Part shown: one piece after another, positions 8,519 to 17,690 of the stretch
Position numbering within the stretch: position 1 is the first letter of the stretch
Layout of the letters: each line of letters begins with the position of its first letter
Assembly: GCA_035699745.1 (NCBI GenBank)
Contig: DASSPH010000107.1
Coordinates: 1 to 64,000 of the forward strand
DNA from: Vicinamibacterales bacterium
GTDB lineage: Bacteria > Acidobacteriota > Vicinamibacteria > Vicinamibacterales > 2-12-FULL-66-21
Length of the DNA stretch: 64,000 nucleotides
Direction of reading: 5' to 3'
Made by a program: the position numbers and the translations under genes
Notes under the pieces: generated by a model
What the model saw: only the letters and a program-made list of their open reading frames with translations
The model's database searches: none
What the model was told of the DNA's origin: nothing

Positions 8519-10900
8519 TCATTCGGCGCGGAGCGCGGCGATCGGATCTACCCTGCCGGCTCGTCGGGCCGGGGCCCATGCGGCGACCATGCCGGCCAGC
8601 AGCACGATTGCGCTCGCCGCGGCGAACGACGGCGGATCGAGCGGCACGACGCCGAACAACAGGCTGCCCAGAACGCGGCCGCCCCAGATGGCGAGCGCGA
8701 TACCGGCGGCGAGGCCGGAGGCGAGCGGCACCGCGGCCTGCCTGAGGACGTGCCGGTTGACGCGCTCACGGGTGGCACCCAGCGCGAGCCTGATGCCGTA
8801 TTCCCGCGTGCGCTCGGTCACCACCGCGGTCATCACGCCGAAGACGCCGACGATCGACAGCGCGAGCGTGAGCAGCCCGAACGCGCCGACGACAATCGCG
8901 TTGAACCGGTACGGCGCCAGCTCGCGATCGAAGTCCTCGTCCAGCGACCCGAGCACGAGGCGTGCGTCCGGCGGCGCGGACAGCGCGCGCCGCAGCGCGC
9001 CGCGGGTCGCCGGCGACTCGTCCGCATCAATGACCAGCGAGGCAACCGAGAAGCGCGCGGGGTCGAACGGCACGTACATCGCGGGAATCGCCGCGCGGCG
9101 CGCCGATCGCCGTGCGTCACCGACGACTCCGATCACCGTCCGCGCCGGTTGCCGCGGCGCGTGCACCACCCGGCCGAGGCACGCGGTCGCATTGCCGCAC
9201 ATCGTCCGTGCCGCCGTCTCGTTGAGCACGCCAACGGGCGACCCCGTCGCGCTCTCTTCATCGGTGAAGTCGCGGCCGGCGAGCAACGGGATGCCGATTG
9301 CCGCGAAATAGCCGGAGGACACGCTGTAGACACCGCCGCCGTCTTCCACTCGCCGATCGGACAGCGGCGCGTCGGGTGCGACGCCGGAGAACGGCGCCGC
9401 GAGCGCCGCGCCGGCCGCGCGGACCCCTGGTATCGCCCGGATCTCATTCAGCCGGGCGCGATAGAACGCGGCGCGCGCCGCCGTGTCCGCGCGAAGGGCG
9501 CCGCCGCGACGGACGACGTGCGCCGGCAGATCGAAGCTCACGACCATCCGGCGCGTGTCGAAGCCGAGATCCTGCGTCAACAGTGCGAGGAGGCTGCGCG
9601 CCACCAGGCCGGCGCCGACGAGCAGCGCCACGCAGATCGCGGCCTGGATCGCGACCAGCAGTCCCCTGCCGCGGCGCGGCGGGTCCCGCTGCAGCCGCGC
9701 GAGGCGAAGCCCGTCCCCGCGATCCGCACGCGAGAGGCGGAGCGCCGGCAGCACGCTGAACGCCGCGGCGGCCAGCATGGCGGTGACGATTGCGAAGCCC
9801 AGCGCCCGCACGTCGAACGCCGGATCGGCGACGCGCGCCAGCGCTGGTGGAAGTCGATCGGCCAGCACGCGGAAGCCCAGGTAGGCGCCGGCCAGGCCGG
9901 CCGCGGTCCCAAGCGCGGCAATGCAGAGTGCTTCGACGAGCAGCAGCCGGATCAACCGCCCGCGAGTGCCGCCGAGCGCGGCGCGGACCGCGAGTTCCCG
10001 GCCGCGCGCGGTTCCGCGCGCCAGCATCAGGTTCGCGAGATTGACGCACGCGACGATCAGCACGATCGCGGCCGACGACAGCAGCAGCCACAGCACCGCA
10101 TCCTGCCGGGCCGCCATCTCCTCGCGCACGGGCACGAGACGCAACGCCGTCTTGCCGGGGACCAGTTCTTCCCCATGGACGCCGCTCAGCTGCGCCTCGG
10201 CGGCGGCCGCAGTGACGCCCGTGCGCAGGCGGACCAGCGGTGTAAACGGCGCCATCGTCCCCCCCGCCGGCGCGTCTGGCATCAGCGTCACGCCGTCGGG
10301 CGCGTTCACCAGCGGCAGGCGAAGACGCGGCGGCAGCACCCCGACGACGTGAAAGCTCTGATCCGGAAGCGCACTCGCATCCATCGTCCTGACCGCGGCA
10401 GGCAGGACGCGACCGACGACCGACGGATCGCCGCCGAAGTGACGCATCCAGGCGCGATGCGACAGCAGCACCGCGCGCGTCCCTGAGTCTTCGGCAGCGA
10501 ACGAACGCCCGAGCAGCGGCCGGACGGGGGCCAGGCCGAGATAGTCGCGCGAGACCGGCGTCAGCGACAGGAGGTCGAGTCCGCTGCTCCCGCGGATGTA
10601 GATGCGGGTGTCGCGCGGCTCGGCGGGCCCGATGCGATCGAAAAGTCCGCTGGCGCGCGCCGCGTCGACGGCCGACACCGGCAGGAATCCGAATGTCTGC
10701 CTGGTCTGGATGTCGGCGATGCGCAGGACGAACAAACGATCGGCGTCGGCAAACGGCAGCGGCCGGAAGAGCACCGAGTCGGCGATGCTGAACACCGCGG
10801 TGTTGGCGCCGACGCCGAGGGCAACGGTGAGCACGGCCACCGCCGCGTAGCTGCGATGGCGGTTCAGGAGTCGCAGCGCGAAGCGCAGGTCCTGGAGCAT
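8519..10900 (-). CDS. ADOP-family duplicated FtsX/MacB permease
   Basis: A 793-residue inner-membrane protein. It begins MLQDLRFALRLLNRHRSYAAVAVLTVALGVGANTAVFS, the standard ADOP N-terminal membrane segment, then a MacB-type periplasmic domain, a three-helix FtsX domain (residues about 270-400, with NLANLMLARGTARGRELAVRAALG), a second periplasmic domain (YFAAIGIPLLAGRDF) and a second FtsX domain ending RRAGRVDPIAALRAE. These proteins resemble lipoprotein/efflux permeases but lack a linked ATPase; the function of the family is unproven. It follows a lipoprotein gene by 10 bp, in a cluster with a second ADOP and an S9 peptidase. Confidence 0.88.
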   Translation of the reverse strand: MLQDLRFALRLLNRHRSYAAVAVLTVALGVGANTAVFSIADSVLFRPLPFADADRLFVLRIADIQTRQTFGFLPVSAVDAARASGLFDRIGPAEPRDTRIYIRGSSGLDLLSLTPVSRDYLGLAPVRPLLGRSFAAEDSGTRAVLLSHRAWMRHFGGDPSVVGRVLPAAVRTMDASALPDQSFHVVGVLPPRLRLPLVNAPDGVTLMPDAPAGGTMAPFTPLVRLRTGVTAAAAEAQLSGVHGEELVPGKTALRLVPVREEMAARQDAVLWLLLSSAAIVLIVACVNLANLMLARGTARGRELAVRAALGGTRGRLIRLLLVEALCIAALGTAAGLAGAYLGFRVLADRLPPALARVADPAFDVRALGFAIVTAMLAAAAFSVLPALRLSRADRGDGLRLARLQRDPPRRGRGLLVAIQAAICVALLVGAGLVARSLLALLTQDLGFDTRRMVVSFDLPAHVVRRGGALRADTAARAAFYRARLNEIRAIPGVRAAGAALAAPFSGVAPDAPLSDRRVEDGGGVYSVSSGYFAAIGIPLLAGRDFTDEESATGSPVGVLNETAARTMCGNATACLGRVVHAPRQPARTVIGVVGDARRSARRAAIPAMYVPFDPARFSVASLVIDADESPATRGALRRALSAPPDARLVLGSLDEDFDRELAPYRFNAIVVGAFGLLTLALSIVGVFGVMTAVVTERTREYGIRLALGATRERVNRHVLRQAAVPLASGLAAGIALAIWGGRVLGSLLFGVVPLDPPSFAAASAIVLLAGMVAAWAPARRAGRVDPIAALRAE

Positions 10901-10910
10901 GGCATCGGGC

Positions 10911-11576
10911 TCATTCGGGAAACTTCTTGATCTCCAGCCGGGTGACCTGGACGTTCAGTCCCGGCCCCAGTCGCACGCCGGCGATTCCGTCCGGGCCAAC
11001 CTTACCACGCGGCATCTGGTGCACTTCCTTGTCGCCGATCAGGAAATGCACGGCGTCCTGCATCGCGCGGATCTCCAGCGTGTTGGTCGGCTTCACGCCC
11101 TTCGGCTCCCGCATCGCGGTGGCGACCCGCCAGTCGACGACGACGGTGTCCTTGCCGCCGTTCCTCGAGACGATCTGATACATGCCATCCTGGCGGACGA
11201 GGAATGCGGTGTAGCGGCAGGTGTCCTTGTCCAGGTCGGTCCCGGACACGAAGAGGCCGTACGGCTGCGGCGCGGGCAGCGTCTTCTGCTGGGTGAACGC
11301 GGCGATCACCGTGTAGTCTTTTTCCGCCTTCACATCCGGTTTGTAGTAAATGCCGCCAGGTCCGCCGGCGAACACGATCGCGTCCTTCTCCATCTGGACC
11401 GTGCCGGTGTCCTTCGTGTTCGGGTCGTCCAGCCGTGCCTTCCAGCCGTCCGGGAGGCGGCTCACGGGGTTTGCGGCATCCTTCGGCGGAGCGACGGATT
11501 TCGGCGCCTGATCGGCCGACGGCGAGGAGCACGCCAGGGTGCCGGCGGCCACGAGCACTGCGAGGATCGATCTCAT
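10911..11576 (-). CDS. Lipoprotein with LamG/DUF1080-like beta-sandwich
   Basis: A 221-residue protein with a lipobox signal peptide (RSILAVLVAAGTLACSSPS). The ATG 11576 is preceded by AGGAG; an in-frame upstream start at 11627 would mask the signal. The mature part (GGIYYKPDVKAEKDYTVIAAF, YGLFVSGTDLDKDTCRYTAFLVRQDG, NTLEIRAMQDAVHFLIGDKEVHQ) has the layout of a concanavalin-like laminin-G/3-keto-disaccharide-hydrolase fold. It sits between two ADOP permease genes, so it may be a lipoprotein partner or cargo (inference). Confidence 0.72.
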   Translation of the reverse strand: MRSILAVLVAAGTLACSSPSADQAPKSVAPPKDAANPVSRLPDGWKARLDDPNTKDTGTVQMEKDAIVFAGGPGGIYYKPDVKAEKDYTVIAAFTQQKTLPAPQPYGLFVSGTDLDKDTCRYTAFLVRQDGMYQIVSRNGGKDTVVVDWRVATAMREPKGVKPTNTLEIRAMQDAVHFLIGDKEVHQMPRGKVGPDGIAGVRLGPGLNVQVTRLEIKKFPE

Positions 11577-11636
11577 GTGTCTCTCCTGGCTGTGCTCCAT
11601 TGCAACGAGCCGTCCAGCTCTCCGCAACCAGCCCGG

Positions 11637-14078
11637 CTATTCGGCGCGCAGCGCCAGCATGGGATCCACGCGCGCGGCTCGCCGCGCCGGGATGAGCACG
11701 GCAGCTGCGGCGGCGACCACCAGAATCGCCACCGATCCTGCGATCGTCGACGGATCGTCGGGAGCCAGCTCGAAGACGAGGGAGCGCAACACGCCGCGGA
11801 GCGCCAGGAGACCACCGAGGCCGGCAAGCGTCGCTGCGGCGAGCACCGCGGCTGTGCGGCCGCCGATGGACGCCAGCAGCCGCCGGCCGTCCGCGCCGAG
11901 CGCCACGCGGATGCCCATCTCGCGCGTGCGCCGGCTCACCCCGTAGGCGACGACGCCGTACACGCCCACCGCGCTGAGCAGCAGCGCCGAAACAGAGAAC
12001 GCCGCGTACAAGAAGGCGTTGAACCGGCGCTCCGCCAGCGAACGCTGCACCAGGTCGTCGAGCGTGCGGATCTGGTCGACGACCGCGGCAGGCTCGAGGG
12101 CGTGAATCGCGCTGGTCACCGCGGGCGCGAGCGCCATCGGCTGATCGCCGCGGGCGAGCAGCGTGACGCCGCCATCCCCGCTGAAGGGGAGATAGAAGAT
12201 CGAGAGCGGCTCCGAATCGAGGCCGCGATCCCGTACGTCAGCGGCGACGCCGATGATGCGGTACCGCCGCGCCGGCGCGCTGCCCGCCGCGGGCCTGGCG
12301 AATGACACGACGTCGCGGCCGAGCGGATTGACGTCGGCGAATCGACCGACACGGGTGGAGGCGATCGCGATCGGCTCGTCGCCCGTCATCTCGCGCGGAA
12401 AGGCCGTCCCCGCCACCAGCGGAATACCCATGACCCGGAAGTAGTCCGCGGTGACGCGCACTTCCGTCACGTTGTTTCCGCGGGTGTACAGTCTCGTCGA
12501 CGCCACGCCTTCGACGCTGAGACTGGACTCGTAGTGCCCGCCGGACATCAACACGTTGTTGGTGAGCGCGGCGCCCTGTACGCCCGGCACGCCCTGCACG
12601 GCATCCAGTACGTTGCGGTAGAACACCGACCGCTCGGCGACGGCGGTTCGGGAGAGCCTCGCGGGGGGCGTGATCTGAAGCGTCAGCACACGCGGGGTGT
12701 CGAGGCCCGGATCGACGCGCAGCACGTTGGCGAAGGAGCGCAGCACCAGTGCACCCGCACCGACCAGCATCACGGCGAGCGTGACCTCGCCGAAGACCAG
12801 TGCGTCGTGGGTCCAGCCCGGACGGCCGGTCGCGCCCGCGCCGGCCTTTTTGATCGCGGCGGCGAATTCCGCGCGCGACTGCCTCAGCGCCGGCAGCAGG
12901 CCGAAGACCACGCCGACTGCGAGAGATAACAGGATCGCGAACACGGCGATGCGTCCATCCATCTCCGGGAGACGGACCGTGGCGAACCGCGGAGGCAGCC
13001 GCGCCAGCAGAAGGCCGAACGCCGCCCTGGCCAGCAGGAACCCGAGCGCACCGCCGACGAGCGAGATCGTCACCGCCTCGACGAGAACGAGCCGCGCCAG
13101 CCTGGCGCGGGTCGCTCCGATCGCGGTGCGGATGGCCAGTTCCCGCGCGCGCTCGGCGCCGCGGGCGAGCAGCATGTTGGCGACGTTCACGCAGCCGACC
13201 AGCAGCACGGCGATCGCCGCCACGAGCAGCAGCGCCGCCGCACTGCGCGTGCCCTTGCCGACCATGGCCGACGCCAGGGGCAGCATTCGTACGCCGTCGA
13301 AGGCCCCGGGCCTCGCGTTCGTCGGCCGGTAGCGCGGACGCACGGCCTGCTGGGCGGCGTCCAGTCGCGCCTGTGCATCCGCCGGCGACACGCCTCGCGC
13401 CAGCCTTCCGATGGCGCGATACCCGCGGATGTTGTGATCCACCCGCTGGGCCGCCGGGACGATCAAGGGACGCAGGATGTCGACCCGCTGCGCGTTGGAC
13501 GAGACCGTCGACACGGGAAAGAGGAAGTCCGCGGGCAGGACGCCGACGATCTCGGCCGGGCTGCCGTCCACATCGACGTGTCTGCCGATGACAGCCGGAT
13601 CGGCGCCGAAATCGGTGCGCCACATCCCTGATGAGATCAAGACGACTGCCCGGGCTCCCTCGCGGCAGTCATCGGCAGCGAAGGCTCGACCCAGCGCCGG
13701 CTGAACCGCGAGCGTCGGAAGGAAGTGCTCGTCGACCGGCGCTGCCAGGAGGCGGCGCGGTTCGGCCCCTCCGCTCAGGACGACGAGCGTGGTGTGGCGA
13801 GCGGCGCCCAGGCTGGCGAACACACCGGTGTCGCGCCACGCCAGGTAGTCGCCCACCGCTCCGGACACGCGGCTCGCGGTATCCCCCTTGTTGGCGCCGA
13901 CGATCTCGTACAACTCGTCCGGCTGGGCGTACGGCAGCGGCCGGTACAACAGGTTATCGGCCACGCTGAACATCGTCGTCGTCAGCGCGACTCCGAGCGC
14001 GACGGTCAGGATGGCGACTGCGGCGAACGCGCGCTGCCGCGCGAAGGAACGAAGCACGAAGCGTACGTCCTGCAGCAT
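11637..14078 (-). CDS. ADOP-family duplicated FtsX/MacB permease
   Basis: An 813-residue paralogue of the 8519-10900 protein. It begins MLQDVRFVLRSFARQRAFAAVAILTVALGVAL and carries two MacB periplasmic domains (FGADPAVIGRHVDVDGSPAEIVGVLPADF; DYFRVMGIPLVAGTAF) and two FtsX domains (NMLLARGAERARELAIRTAIGATRARL; final RRAARVDPMLALRAE). AGGAGG stands before the ATG. The two permeases are clearly diverged, not a recent duplication. No ABC ATPase gene is nearby. It lies 41 bp downstream of the S9 peptidase gene. Confidence 0.88.
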   Translation of the reverse strand: MLQDVRFVLRSFARQRAFAAVAILTVALGVALTTTMFSVADNLLYRPLPYAQPDELYEIVGANKGDTASRVSGAVGDYLAWRDTGVFASLGAARHTTLVVLSGGAEPRRLLAAPVDEHFLPTLAVQPALGRAFAADDCREGARAVVLISSGMWRTDFGADPAVIGRHVDVDGSPAEIVGVLPADFLFPVSTVSSNAQRVDILRPLIVPAAQRVDHNIRGYRAIGRLARGVSPADAQARLDAAQQAVRPRYRPTNARPGAFDGVRMLPLASAMVGKGTRSAAALLLVAAIAVLLVGCVNVANMLLARGAERARELAIRTAIGATRARLARLVLVEAVTISLVGGALGFLLARAAFGLLLARLPPRFATVRLPEMDGRIAVFAILLSLAVGVVFGLLPALRQSRAEFAAAIKKAGAGATGRPGWTHDALVFGEVTLAVMLVGAGALVLRSFANVLRVDPGLDTPRVLTLQITPPARLSRTAVAERSVFYRNVLDAVQGVPGVQGAALTNNVLMSGGHYESSLSVEGVASTRLYTRGNNVTEVRVTADYFRVMGIPLVAGTAFPREMTGDEPIAIASTRVGRFADVNPLGRDVVSFARPAAGSAPARRYRIIGVAADVRDRGLDSEPLSIFYLPFSGDGGVTLLARGDQPMALAPAVTSAIHALEPAAVVDQIRTLDDLVQRSLAERRFNAFLYAAFSVSALLLSAVGVYGVVAYGVSRRTREMGIRVALGADGRRLLASIGGRTAAVLAAATLAGLGGLLALRGVLRSLVFELAPDDPSTIAGSVAILVVAAAAAVLIPARRAARVDPMLALRAE

Positions 14079-14119
14079 CGGACCTCCTGCACTTCAGACG
14101 CCCGTCAGGCGATCTCGGC

Positions 14120-16246
14120 TTACTGCTCGTAGGTCGTCGTGGTCTTCCCCTGCAGCCACTTGTCCATCCAGCCGACGATGTGCTGGAGGCGCTCGATGCG
14201 GTGCCATGGCTCGCCCGAGCGTGAGAGCTCGTGCGTTTCGCGCGGAAACCGGACCATCACCGTCGGGATGCGGCGGTACTTCAGGGCGCGGAACATCTGC
14301 TCGCCGCCCTCGCCCGGCGGCGTGCGATAGTCCAGATCTCCGAGGATCAGCATCAGCGGCGTCGTGACCTTTCCGACGTGCGTAATTGGCGAGCGCGCGT
14401 GGAAGTCGTCGGGATCCTCCCATGGCGCCTTGCGGAACCAGGTGGGCTGGAACAGCGTGAAGTCGGCGGTGAACCAGAAGCCGTACCAGTCCGCGATGTC
14501 GCGCTGCGACACGGCCGCCCTGAACCGTGGAGTCTGCGTGATGGTCCAGTTGGTCAGCAGCCCGCCGCCGCTGCCGCCGGTGACCCCGAGGCGATTGGCG
14601 TCGACGTAGCCGCGCTTCAGCACTTCGTCGACGCCGGCCATCAGATCCTTGTAGTCGTCCCCCGGATAGCGGTGCTGGATCAGGTTGCCGAACTCCTGGC
14701 CGTAGGTGGTGCTGCCCCGCGGGTTCGTGAACAGCACGACGTAGCCTTTCGCCGCCATCCACTGGAACTCGTGGGTGTAGACGTTGCCGTAGGCGCTGTG
14801 CGGGCCGCCGTGGATCTGCAGGATCAACGGGTACTTGCGCGACGGATCGAAGTCCGGCGGCTTGAGGATCCAGCCCTGGATCCTGCGCCCGTCGAAGCTG
14901 GAATACCAGATCTCCTCCGGCTCGCTCTGGGCGATCGACGAGAACAGCGTCTCGTTCACGTGCGTGATCAGTGCGGGCTGCTGCGGCGCCGCCCCGTTCT
15001 TGACGATCGCGAGATCGCCGATATTCGTCTGCGTCGAGATCGTCGCGGCGATCGACGCGCCGTCGCGCGAGGCGGTGTAGGCGACGACGTCGTGGGCTCC
15101 GGCCGTCACTGGCTCGATCCTGCCGGTGGCGACGGTCACGCGCTGCAGGTTCGAGCTGCCGTGCTCCCCTGCCGTCACGATCACCGTTCCGCCGTCCCGG
15201 CTCCAGACGATCGGCTTCGGCTGCTCGCCGCGCGGCGCCGCCTGGTCTCCGCCGATGCCGCCGTTGACGTCGAAGTCGTACGCGGCAGTGAGATTCTTCG
15301 GCGCGCCGCTGCCGCCGACGTCGGCGATCCACAGGTCGGGTTGGCTGTACGACCGCACCGGTTCGCCGCGGAAGCTGCCGACGAATGCCACCCTCTTCCC
15401 GTCCGGCGAGAGCGCGAACGTGCCGATGCCGCCGTCGATGCTCGCGACCCGCGCGATGTCTCCGCCGGCGGCGGGGACGCGGTAGAGATCGGAATCGGGC
15501 AGGTTGTAATACGACTCGGCCACGCGGTCCGAGACGAAATAGATGTGCGCGCCGTCGGGCGACCACTGCGGGCCGCGCTCGTCGAACGCGCCCGTGGTGA
15601 TCTGCTTCGGCGACGGCTTCTCCCCCGCGGCGCTGAACGCGACCGTCCAGATGTGCGACCGCCGATCGGGATCGGTGTAGGCCGGATTGCCGTTCGCGCG
15701 ATACACCGCGCTGGACACCACCTTGACGTCGGACTTCCGCTCCGGCTTCGCCGCCGGATCCGGCTTCTTCAGATCGTCGGCGGTGGTGGTGCTCGAGAAG
15801 GCAATCGTGCGCCCGTCGGGCGACCACACCGGCGCGCTCGCGCCGCGCGGCAGCGCGGTGAGCGGCCGCGCCTCGCCGCCGTTCATCGGCAGCACGTGGA
15901 TCTGCGGCATGTCCTTCTCGTCCGGCCGGACGAACGCGAGCCATGTCCCATCCGGCGCCCACCGCGGCGAGGCGTCCCGGGTGCCGCTCGTCAGCCGCGC
16001 CGGCGGACTTCCGCCCGCCGCCGGAACGACGTAGATCGCCGACTCGTACTTGTTGTCCTTCTCGTTGACCACGACCTGCACGAAGGCCACGGTTCCGCCG
16101 TCGGGGGCGATCTGCGGGTCGGCGATCCAGGTGAACTTGAACAGGTCGTGCTCGGTGATGGGTCGCTTCTGCCGGGCGGGCGCCGTTGCCGAGCCAAGCG
16201 CCACGGCCAATGCGACGGCCAGCGCCGTCCGCGTACTGCTAATCAT
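14120..16246 (-). CDS. S9-family prolyl oligopeptidase-type serine peptidase, secreted
   Basis: A 708-residue protein with a signal peptide (ALAVALAVALGSATAPARQ), an N-terminal WD40/PD40-like propeller (repeats such as PRWAPDGTWLAFVR, VWSPDGRTIAFSS, QWSPDGAHIYFVSDR) and a C-terminal alpha/beta hydrolase domain. The catalytic triad is visible: Ser559 in GVTGGSGGGLLTNW, Asp639 in GDLDYRTPPGEGG, His672 in RFPRETHELSRSG. It resembles acylaminoacyl peptidases and would cleave short peptides in the periplasm. The start codon follows a -10 element by 6 nt (leaderless type). It heads the cluster with the ADOP permeases. Confidence 0.9.
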   Translation of the reverse strand: MISSTRTALAVALAVALGSATAPARQKRPITEHDLFKFTWIADPQIAPDGGTVAFVQVVVNEKDNKYESAIYVVPAAGGSPPARLTSGTRDASPRWAPDGTWLAFVRPDEKDMPQIHVLPMNGGEARPLTALPRGASAPVWSPDGRTIAFSSTTTADDLKKPDPAAKPERKSDVKVVSSAVYRANGNPAYTDPDRRSHIWTVAFSAAGEKPSPKQITTGAFDERGPQWSPDGAHIYFVSDRVAESYYNLPDSDLYRVPAAGGDIARVASIDGGIGTFALSPDGKRVAFVGSFRGEPVRSYSQPDLWIADVGGSGAPKNLTAAYDFDVNGGIGGDQAAPRGEQPKPIVWSRDGGTVIVTAGEHGSSNLQRVTVATGRIEPVTAGAHDVVAYTASRDGASIAATISTQTNIGDLAIVKNGAAPQQPALITHVNETLFSSIAQSEPEEIWYSSFDGRRIQGWILKPPDFDPSRKYPLILQIHGGPHSAYGNVYTHEFQWMAAKGYVVLFTNPRGSTTYGQEFGNLIQHRYPGDDYKDLMAGVDEVLKRGYVDANRLGVTGGSGGGLLTNWTITQTPRFRAAVSQRDIADWYGFWFTADFTLFQPTWFRKAPWEDPDDFHARSPITHVGKVTTPLMLILGDLDYRTPPGEGGEQMFRALKYRRIPTVMVRFPRETHELSRSGEPWHRIERLQHIVGWMDKWLQGKTTTTYEQ

Positions 16247-16252
16247 GCCGGG

Positions 16253-16261
16253 ATACTAACA
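16253..16261 (-). promoter_or_regulatory. Leaderless-type extended -10 promoter of the S9 peptidase gene
   Basis: Reverse strand TG-T-TAGTAT (16261-16253) followed by CCCGGC and the ATG at 16246, so transcription should begin at or next to the start codon. No Shine-Dalgarno is available in between. Confidence 0.5.
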
Positions 16262-16281
16262 GCGGGGACGGCCAGCCGCAC

Positions 16282-16301
16282 GCCCGACCTGACGGTCGGG
16301 C
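16282..16301 (-). terminator. Hairpin after the glcD-like gene
   Basis: GCCCGACC/GGTCGGGC, an 8-bp perfect stem with a 4-nt loop, directly follows the TAA of the reverse-strand glcD-like gene. There is no U tract, so it may work as a 3'-end stabiliser or a Rho-dependent end. Confidence 0.4.
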
Positions 16302-17690
16302 TTACTGGGGGAAGATCTTTCCGGGATTCAGGATACCGTGCGGATCGAAGGCGCGCTTCACGGCCTTCATCGCCTCGATCGTCGCGGCGTCCAGCTCCAG
16401 GCTCAGGTACTTGGCCTTGGCGAAGCCGATGCCGTGCTCGCCGCTGATCGAGCCCTCCAGCGCCACCACGCCCTGGAAGAGCGCCCGCTCCGCCTCGTGC
16501 GCGCGGCGCATCTCGTCCGCATCGCCCGGCGTGACCATGATGTTGACGTGAATGTTGCCGTCCCCGGCGTGGCCGAAGCACGGGATGCGGAGGCGGTAAT
16601 CGCGCTTCAGCCGCTCGACCAGTTCGAACAGCTGCGGGATGCGCCCCTTGGGAACCACCACGTCGTGATTGAACTTGATCGGCGTGATCGTCTTCAGCGC
16701 CGGCGACAGCTCGCGGCGGACGCGCCAGATCTCCTGCCGCTCCGCTTCGTCGCGGGCACGGAGCACTTCGGTGGCCCCCGCGGCGCGGCAGGCCTGCTCG
16801 CACCGCGCCGCTTCCTCGACGACGGACTCCGCCAGTCCGTCGACTTCGAGCAGCAGCAGCGCGCCGGTGCCCGCGGGCGCCAGCGCGCGGACGCCCAGGT
16901 AGGCCGCCACCGCTTCGAGCGAATCGCCGTCGATCAGCTCCACCGCCGCGGGAACCACCCGCGCCCTGATGACGTGGTTCACCGCCTGCGTCGCCTCGCC
17001 GATCGTGGCGAACGTCGCCCGCAGCGTGGACTGCACCGGCGGCTTCGGCACCAGCCGCAGGACGATCCGGGTGATCACCGCGAGCGTGCCCTCCGATCCG
17101 ACCAGCAGGTGCGTGAGGTCGTAGCCCACCACGTTCTTCACCACCTTGCCGCCCGTCTCGATGATCGCGCCGCCGGGCAGCACCGCCTGCAGGCCGAGCA
17201 CGTAGTGCTTGGTCGTGCCGTACTTGAACGCGCGCGGCCCGCCGGCGCATTCGGCGACGTTGCCGCCGATCGCCGAGATGCGCAGCGACGCCGGGTCCGG
17301 CGGATAGAACAGGCCGACGCGCTCCACGGCGTCCTGGATCGTGCCGGTCACGGCGTTCGGCTCGACGACGGCGATCAGGTTCTCTTCGTCGATCTCGAGG
17401 ATGCGGTTCATCCGCTCGAGCGAGAGGACGACACCGCCGTGCAGCGGAACGGCGCCGCCGGTGTATCCGGTGCCGCCGCCGCGCGGGACGATCGGCAGCC
17501 GGTGCGCGGAACAGAGCGCGAGGATCGCGGACACGTGGTCGGCGCCGTCAGGAAGGACGACGACGTCGGCCGGGTGGCCGCGCTTCATTCCGTCGGCGCC
17601 GTAGGCTTCCAGCGCCGCCGCATCGGTTCGCACGTGCTCGGCGCCGACGATGGCGCGCAGCGCCTCGAGGATGTCAGACGGAAGTGGCAC
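16302..17690 (-). CDS. FAD-linked oxidase, GlcD/D-lactate dehydrogenase type
   Basis: A 462-residue flavoprotein of the VAO/PCMH family. The FAD-binding part contains PIVPRGGGTGYTGGAVPLHGGVVLSL (residues about 65-90) and DPASLRISAIGGNVAECAGGPRAFKYG; the C-terminal cap contains RIPCFGHAGDGNIHVNIM and GSISGEHGIGFAK with the family's conserved histidines. Members oxidise 2-hydroxy acids (glycolate, D-lactate); which one cannot be read here, and no glcE/glcF is adjacent. Its start overlaps the 3' end of the aminotransferase gene by 17 bp. Confidence 0.88.
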   Translation of the reverse strand: MPLPSDILEALRAIVGAEHVRTDAAALEAYGADGMKRGHPADVVVLPDGADHVSAILALCSAHRLPIVPRGGGTGYTGGAVPLHGGVVLSLERMNRILEIDEENLIAVVEPNAVTGTIQDAVERVGLFYPPDPASLRISAIGGNVAECAGGPRAFKYGTTKHYVLGLQAVLPGGAIIETGGKVVKNVVGYDLTHLLVGSEGTLAVITRIVLRLVPKPPVQSTLRATFATIGEATQAVNHVIRARVVPAAVELIDGDSLEAVAAYLGVRALAPAGTGALLLLEVDGLAESVVEEAARCEQACRAAGATEVLRARDEAERQEIWRVRRELSPALKTITPIKFNHDVVVPKGRIPQLFELVERLKRDYRLRIPCFGHAGDGNIHVNIMVTPGDADEMRRAHEAERALFQGVVALEGSISGEHGIGFAKAKYLSLELDAATIEAMKAVKRAFDPHGILNPGKIFPQ

